From: Strigamia acuminata | Lineage: Eukaryota; Arthropoda; Chilopoda; Geophilomorpha; Linotaeniidae | Length of the DNA stretch: 64,000 nt | Direction of reading: 5' to 3' | Assembly: GCA_949358305.1 (NCBI GenBank) | Contig: OX442321.1 | Location: forward strand, 1,178,001-1,242,000 | Shown: one piece after another, positions 59,106 through 64,000 of the stretch | Layout: every line of letters begins with the position of its first letter | Position numbering within the stretch: position 1 is the stretch's first letter | The notes under the pieces: model-generated | Seen by the model: only the letters and a program-made list of their open reading frames with translations | The model's database searches: none | What the model was told of the DNA's origin: nothing | Translations under genes and position numbers: made by a program

Positions 59106-59792
59106 CCATTGTTGAATTCGTCATTGGTCCGCACACGTCAGAGTGCACAAGGTCCAATTTTTCATCTGAACGAGTCGTTTTATTTTTCGGAAAAGGCATT
59201 CTATGTTGTTTACCTTTCAAACAGGTCTCACAAATTTTGATCGAATCCGGTTCTTTATTTGAGACATTAAAACCGTTGACCATGTTGCGCAAAGTTTTCA
59301 TTCTACCATCACTCAGGTGTCCGAGTCGTCGGTGCCAAATTTTACTGTCCACGTCGCGCAAAGAGGTTGCACATTTCAAGGCTCGTCCGCTCTTGCCCGC
59401 CGCAACAATGTCTAATCGATACAACTCGTCATGGTCACACGAGGTGGCCAGCATTAAATCATCATTCTTTCTTATCTTGCATCGTCCTCTACGAAATCGA
59501 ATGTCCGCGCCATTTTTTTCAAGTTGTCGAACTGACAATAAATTTTCATCCAATCCAGGCACAAAATACACTTCTCGGAATTCCACCATTTCTGGTTTTT
59601 CATTTAACAATACAGTCAATTCAACAGTCCCTGTGTGTTCTCCGTAGAGTATTCCACCATTTGCAGTGTTAACCACAATTTTGGGCACGTTTTTTAAATT
59701 TCCAAACTGCTCACGTTGCGACGACATGTGTCGTGACGCTCCAGAGTCCATGATCCAGTCTGTACGTGATGATCTCGTTACCATCGCCGATA
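59106..59792 (-). pseudogene. copia B protease and integrase N-part
   Basis: Continuation of copia B upstream of the C insertion: MVTRSSRTDWIMDSGAS protease, integrase WHRRLGHLSDG, CETCLKGK and HSDVCGPMTNSTM. The frame offset of one relative to 54639 equals the inserted length (4466 + 5). It is nearly identical to copia A in this part. Homology with A stops at about 59792 (agtatcggcg). Confidence 0.92.
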
Positions 59793-59886
59793 CTTATTGG
59801 TTTTTGATGAATTCTTTAACCATTTGTGCGGTTTATCGTTGTGTTTTCCGGATAGACACAATGGACATGTGCGTTTGCTTTCCGAT
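59793..59886 (-). other. orphan fragment between copia B and copia D
   Basis: 94 bp not matching copia A gag. On the minus strand one frame reads KRTCPLCLSGKHNDKPHKWL, a C-x2-C-x4-H pattern resembling a retroelement Gag knuckle (BEL/Pao-like). It is too short to classify. Confidence 0.35.
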
Positions 59887-60239
59887 TGTATGTGACTTTA
59901 TGTCGGCGCTTATAATCGTCTACGTTCGGCCCTGTTTCTTGTTCCCGGCGTAAAGGAACGACTTTATGTGTTTCGGATGCGCATGTCGCTTCTAGATATC
60001 CGTAGATGGATACGAGCGTTTTATTTATTCTTTGTAAAGAACAAATTCATATCAAATAATATGGATTTGTTCTCCTTTTATTGTGTATTCGGTTTCGAGA
60101 CTATTTAGCCTCGAAACGTCTCTTATGTTAAGTTTTTCCGACGAATAAACATGGCGGCCACGCTTTGTGCCTACCGCGCTGTTAAACCGATGTCTTTATT
60201 AATGGATTCAACGCACCACTCGCTCCAAGAAACAATACA
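59887..60239 (+). repeat. copia D 5' LTR (left border proposed)
   Basis: The right border is fixed by the primer site. The left border is chosen because TGTA..TACA ends are complementary. AATAAA lies near 60142. Confidence 0.6.
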
Positions 60240-60257
60240 TGGTAGCAGAGGATGGTT
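60240..60257 (+). other. copia D primer binding site, tRNA-iMet 3' end
   Basis: TGGTAGCAGAGGATGGTT is complementary over 18 bases to the 3' end of animal initiator tRNA-Met (including CCA), unlike the anticodon-arm sites of copia A and C. Confidence 0.9.
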
Positions 60258-61298
60258 CGCATTGTTAGCGACCATTTCGAGACGATAAGCGGACTTCGAG
60301 AGCGGTAACGACCATCGGACGTTCGCCGACATTGTCATTTTCGTCGCAAAGACGTAACGACGATTTTCGCGAGGTGCGAGCGGTTCGGAAGTGTGTGCGG
60401 GCGATTAGGACGTGGTTTTTGGGACAAAACAGCGTAAGGAACATTTATTTGCATGACAAGTTATTTATTCGCCAGTATAACGGAGATTAGCTTCGGTGGC
60501 AGCCATTTTTCTTTGCCTGGACTTCGCCGTGTACAACAGTGAAGCCAGACAGCGTGTGTTCGGGCCGAAACACGCTAGTATTTCGTGGATTCGTGCAACC
60601 AACGGCGGTGCACGTTGATTCGACGAAATTATTTGGATTTTCGACGTGGGACAAACGCCGGAATTGCCGTTTCGAGGAAATTCACCCGGGGACGGCCATT
60701 TTGTTTGATTTCGTTGGAATCGAAGCCGAAGACAGCAGTTTAGTACACCGTGTACGACTGCCAACGTGTGAAGACCTGTGCGGGAATAAATTTGCACACA
60801 GGCAACAGCTATTTGCCGTGAAATTGGTTCACGAAGGCGCGGACGAGCGCAACCATCGTACGAGGCAAAGATTCCGTACGAACGACGTTGGATCGACGTT
60901 TTCTCATCGTGGGATCAAGTTGCGACGCATTTCCCGCAACGACGCCGATCAACACAGTGTTTATTATTATTTATTTTCGGGGTCGTGAAACTCTGTATAA
61001 ATTTAAGTTTTTGTTCGGGTCTATAGAATATTCTGCACCCTTTAGGCATTCGCCTAGTGCAGTCTTATTTCGGTTTGGGCTTGTCCGTGGTACAAGGTAG
61101 CCGTCCCGCGCCACCAGGTTGGCGGTCGGAAGCTATCAGGGCGACCAAACTCGAGTATTAATCCTTCTTATAAGGATTTCCCCGGGAAGATTGTTATTGT
61201 TTTTCGCCTATCCTTTTGGGGGATATTTGTTTGAAAGTGTATTAGTGTTTAGTGCATCAAATAGTGATTTTTGTGCGAAAATTTGTGAAATTTTGGAA
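60258..61298 (+). other. copia D long untranslated leader
   Basis: About 1040 nt. Includes a 149-codon ORF (60539-60988) without recognisable domains, judged incidental. Inverted cggtg/ccacc-type segments near 61085-61140 could fold. It may hold packaging signals, inferred. Confidence 0.55.
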
Positions 61299-64000
61299 AT
61301 GGCAACCTACGAGAAGAACGGCGATTATCGAGATTATCGAAACATTAGGAAACTCGATGGTGACAATTATGAGTCCTGGTCAGTCCAGGTGCGATTAATT
61401 CTCCTACAGCAGGGAGTGTGGAGCCACGTTAAGGGCACGGAGCCGAGTTTGCCTTCGTCCGCCTCCGCGAAGGAGAAACGCGATTACGAAACGCGAGAAG
61501 CGAGGGCAATATCCACGCTATGCCTTACGTGCAACGAGGCACAGCAATCTGTGGCGGTTGCCCATGACACGGCACAAGAGATATGGGAAGCCCTAAAAGC
61601 CGCCTACCAACCGACCACTAGGGCAAGGAAGAACCGGCTCCGACGTGAATTTTTACAAATGAAATTGCAAGAAAGGGAGCAAATGGTCGTGTTTACCACC
61701 CGGGTGGATCGGAAGGCGGGTGACCTGAAAAATGTGAATGTGACCATGTCTGGAGAGGACATTGCGTTCCAGTATATGGACTTCCTCCCTCCGACATACG
61801 AGGGAGTGAAACAAGTTATGTATCACTGGTCGGATACCGAATTTACACAATCTAACGTCAAAGACCGACTCCTTGGAGAGTACAACCGATTGAACGAACA
61901 GCACGAGGAATATGGTGCGCCGACAGCAGAGTCGGGAGATAATTCGGGTGCATTCTTTAGCCGAGGACGTTGGCAGCGGGGGCGATCGACCCCAACAACC
62001 CAAACAGACTACACGTGTTATAATTGTGGTGGAAAATACCACTTTGCAAGGGACTGCAAAAAGCCAAAGCAAGGAGGAAATGACCCGACACGTGGAACTT
62101 TTGCACCGATGGCGCGCCGACAAGGACGCGCGGGTGCACGTTCTAGAGGAACCGGCGCAGGTTCAAATCAAGCATTTCTGGACGAACCGTTGTCTTTCTA
62201 CTCGGCAGTACATGCCATTCAGCAAATGGATTTTCCTGTAATCTCATTGGCATCACAGAAAGCGCCGGAAAGAGATCCCGCCTGGTACATCGACACAGGC
62301 GCAACAGACCATTTCTCATACAACTATGAATGTTTCACGAATTTTAAACCCCTCGAGAATTTTAGTGTACAATTAGGAGAGGGGAGTTCTGAGATTAGTG
62401 GTATGGGCGAAATTACTTTAATGGCCAATTATGGCATAGTTGGTCGCGAAATTACACTTAAAAACGTGTATTACGCGCCAAAATTTCGAAAAAACCTAAT
62501 TTCACTCGGTCGTACAGACGAGGCAGGTTTGAAAACATTCATAGCTGATGGGAAATTAACAATGTTCGAATCAACAATGGACAAACCAATGTTAACTGCG
62601 AAACGACTGTCAAATAGGATGTATCAAGTGAATTGTGCAATTGAAACTCAGAATGTGAACGCATCCGTATTGCCTGCACGGCAGAGTACGGATGTCGTGG
62701 CGAGTAAATCGTCTGAAGTTGTTAAAGTGCCACTAACCATGAATTGTTATAAGAAAGCGTTATTAACCCCAATTCGTAAGCCGGAAAAATCCGCAAATGC
62801 TGTTGTGAATCCGAGTGATACTGTAGTAAAGCAGGGAAGCGCTGTAAATGCGACTAGAACGCAACAAATTAAGAAAGTTGAACCTGTTAAAGAAGAAATT
62901 CATGGAAATGTAGTTAATGAATTGGGAAATGGTGAAAGGAATAATAAACCCGATAAAGCGGTACCAATGGACTATTGGCACGCCCGTATGGGGCATTTAC
63001 ATGTGAAAGGAATAGTTGACATGGAAAAGTCAACGGATATTTACGGAATTAAGCTGTCAAACAGGGAAATGAACACTTGTGATTCGTGTGCACGTGCGAA
63101 GAGCACACGAGCAAGTTTTGCACCAATAGGGGATATCAGATCCAAGGGAGTTTTGGATTTAATACATATGGATACTTGGGGCCATTCTTCAACAAAATCG
63201 ATTGGAGGGGCAAGATATTTCCTATTATTGGTCGATGACTATTCCAGATTTATGTGGATAGTAACAATGAAAACGAAGGATGAAGTGTTAGGCCATTTTA
63301 AAACATGGCAATTACAATTAGAGTGCGCGACATCACGCAAAGTGAAAGCGATACGAACGGATAATGGGGGTGAATTCGTATCAGCAGCTTGGGCGAAACA
63401 TGCGAATGATTCGGGAATCAAATGTGAACGCACAACCCCCTACTCCCCAGAAATGAATTCAGTAGCTGAGAGGGGGAACAGAACCATAGTAGAAGGAATA
63501 AGAGCAATGATGGCAGACACTGGATTGCCAAAGCGATTATGGGCAGAATTGGCCCACACAATAGTGTATTTGAAAAATCGCTTTCCCCACTCAACATTGG
63601 GAGGCAGGACGCCATATAACGTGTTTTTCAATCGAAAAATGTCTGTTAGACATCTAAAATGTATAGGCTCGAAAGCTTATGTGCATATCCCCGCACAAAC
63701 AAGAAAAGATAAATTAGACAAACGAGCATGGGTTGGAGCCCTTGTGGGATACACACAGAGTACACGAGGTTATCGAGTTTGGGACCCAAAAACGAATAAA
63801 GTTTACGAGGTTAAGCATGTGAAAATTGATGAAGAGACTTACTGGAATGAGGGGGATACAAAAGTTCAGAATGTAGCTGAAATGTTTGATTATATAAATC
63901 TCCCCAATCAAGCAGAAGAATCAGATGACGATGTGATTCCTCAGGTTACAGAACCTGAGCCCACGGTACCTACACATCAAATGGTTCTGCGAACTAGACC
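61299..64000 (+). CDS. copia D Gag-Pol polyprotein (3' end outside window)
   Basis: Open for 900 codons from the ATG at 61299 to the window edge. Gag has LDGDNYESWSVQVRLIL and AQEIWEALKAAY, with CCHC CYNCGGKYHFARDC at about residue 240. Protease is WYIDTGATDHF at about 330. The integrase zinc region is YWHARMGHLHV..CDSCARAK at about 550-600. The integrase catalytic residues are Asp in HMDTWG (about 624), Asp in RTDNGGEF (about 687) and Glu in NSVAERGNRT (about 722). The C-terminal integrase region has GCKAYVHIP-like and GYRVWDPKTNKV. No stop or frameshift was found in the window, so the element may be active. RT and RNase H are expected downstream. Confidence 0.93.
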   Translation, partial: MATYEKNGDYRDYRNIRKLDGDNYESWSVQVRLILLQQGVWSHVKGTEPSLPSSASAKEKRDYETREARAISTLCLTCNEAQQSVAVAHDTAQEIWEALKAAYQPTTRARKNRLRREFLQMKLQEREQMVVFTTRVDRKAGDLKNVNVTMSGEDIAFQYMDFLPPTYEGVKQVMYHWSDTEFTQSNVKDRLLGEYNRLNEQHEEYGAPTAESGDNSGAFFSRGRWQRGRSTPTTQTDYTCYNCGGKYHFARDCKKPKQGGNDPTRGTFAPMARRQGRAGARSRGTGAGSNQAFLDEPLSFYSAVHAIQQMDFPVISLASQKAPERDPAWYIDTGATDHFSYNYECFTNFKPLENFSVQLGEGSSEISGMGEITLMANYGIVGREITLKNVYYAPKFRKNLISLGRTDEAGLKTFIADGKLTMFESTMDKPMLTAKRLSNRMYQVNCAIETQNVNASVLPARQSTDVVASKSSEVVKVPLTMNCYKKALLTPIRKPEKSANAVVNPSDTVVKQGSAVNATRTQQIKKVEPVKEEIHGNVVNELGNGERNNKPDKAVPMDYWHARMGHLHVKGIVDMEKSTDIYGIKLSNREMNTCDSCARAKSTRASFAPIGDIRSKGVLDLIHMDTWGHSSTKSIGGARYFLLLVDDYSRFMWIVTMKTKDEVLGHFKTWQLQLECATSRKVKAIRTDNGGEFVSAAWAKHANDSGIKCERTTPYSPEMNSVAERGNRTIVEGIRAMMADTGLPKRLWAELAHTIVYLKNRFPHSTLGGRTPYNVFFNRKMSVRHLKCIGSKAYVHIPAQTRKDKLDKRAWVGALVGYTQSTRGYRVWDPKTNKVYEVKHVKIDEETYWNEGDTKVQNVAEMFDYINLPNQAEESDDDVIPQVTEPEPTVPTHQMVLRTR

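Larger units (their letters stand above)
51672..59792 (-). mobile_element. copia B, split by copia C, 5'-truncated
   Basis: Minus-strand Ty1/copia of the same family as copia A. Its 3' LTR is 51672-51975, pol lies at 52056-54639, and the upstream part continues at 59106-59792. Between them lies copia C. Removing C and one copy of CCATT restores collinearity and reading frame across the site. The 5' end beyond 59792 (gag, 5' LTR) is missing. Confidence 0.92.
59887..64000 (+). mobile_element. copia D, likely intact Ty1/copia, runs off window
   Basis: Proposed 5' LTR 59887-60239 (TGTATGTGAC..CAATACA), then a perfect 3'-end tRNA-iMet primer site, a 1.04-kb leader and an uninterrupted gag-pol. 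Possible target duplication half: ccgat at 59882-59886. The 3' LTR lies beyond the window. Confidence 0.85.

Noticed and set aside
60539-60988. 149-codon ORF in the copia D leader
   Set aside because: No domain or composition signal; leader ORFs of this size arise by chance in GC-richer sequence.
61653-62139. 156-codon minus-strand ORF
   Set aside because: It is the antisense of the open copia D gag reading frame, which has clear domains.

Overview
The window is eukaryotic nuclear DNA, most likely from an arthropod and probably an insect. It carries multi-exon genes with short introns (about 45-110 bp), a Spätzle-family cystine-knot gene, Tc1/mariner and hAT-type MITEs, and Ty1/copia elements primed from the animal initiator tRNA-Met. 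I cannot name the species.

Layout. Bases 1-2345 are non-coding flank with a 31-bp tandem array and a palindromic MITE. Bases 2346-13180 and 15580 to about 16530 form the left arm of a very large inverted duplication. Its mirror copy is the right arm, about 22190-34914. The loop between the arms holds host genes: a Spätzle-like ligand (14576-15448, +; it lies between the two left-arm blocks and is absent from the right arm), methionine aminopeptidase 1 (17390-15662, -) and the ribosome-biogenesis GTPase BMS1 (21902-17516, -). The right arm starts with a partial copy of METAP1 (exons 6-10). The arms differ by several clean transposon insertions. In four cases the other arm keeps the exact empty target site, so these insertions postdate the split of the two copies. 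The pattern fits either an old genomic palindrome or two haplotypes joined head to head by the assembler.

Bases 35136-41680 are mostly non-coding, with a 440-bp palindromic element and a 740-bp, 21-bp-unit minisatellite. Bases 41681-42201 are the last three exons of an unidentified gene. Bases 42838-44154 are an intact single-exon leucine-rich-repeat gene with a good TATA/Inr promoter. A decayed paralogue at 44598-45078 is cut off by a retrotransposon.

Bases 45079-64000 are a nested retroelement cluster. Copia A (+, truncated) is followed by a truncated gypsy-type element (-). Next comes a TA-flanked DNA transposon that contains an hAT MITE. Copia B (-, same family as A) is split by copia C (+, 331-bp LTRs, 5-bp target duplication, no reverse transcriptase). 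Copia D (+) has an open 900-codon gag-pol that runs off the window. No tRNA, rRNA or CRISPR array was seen.
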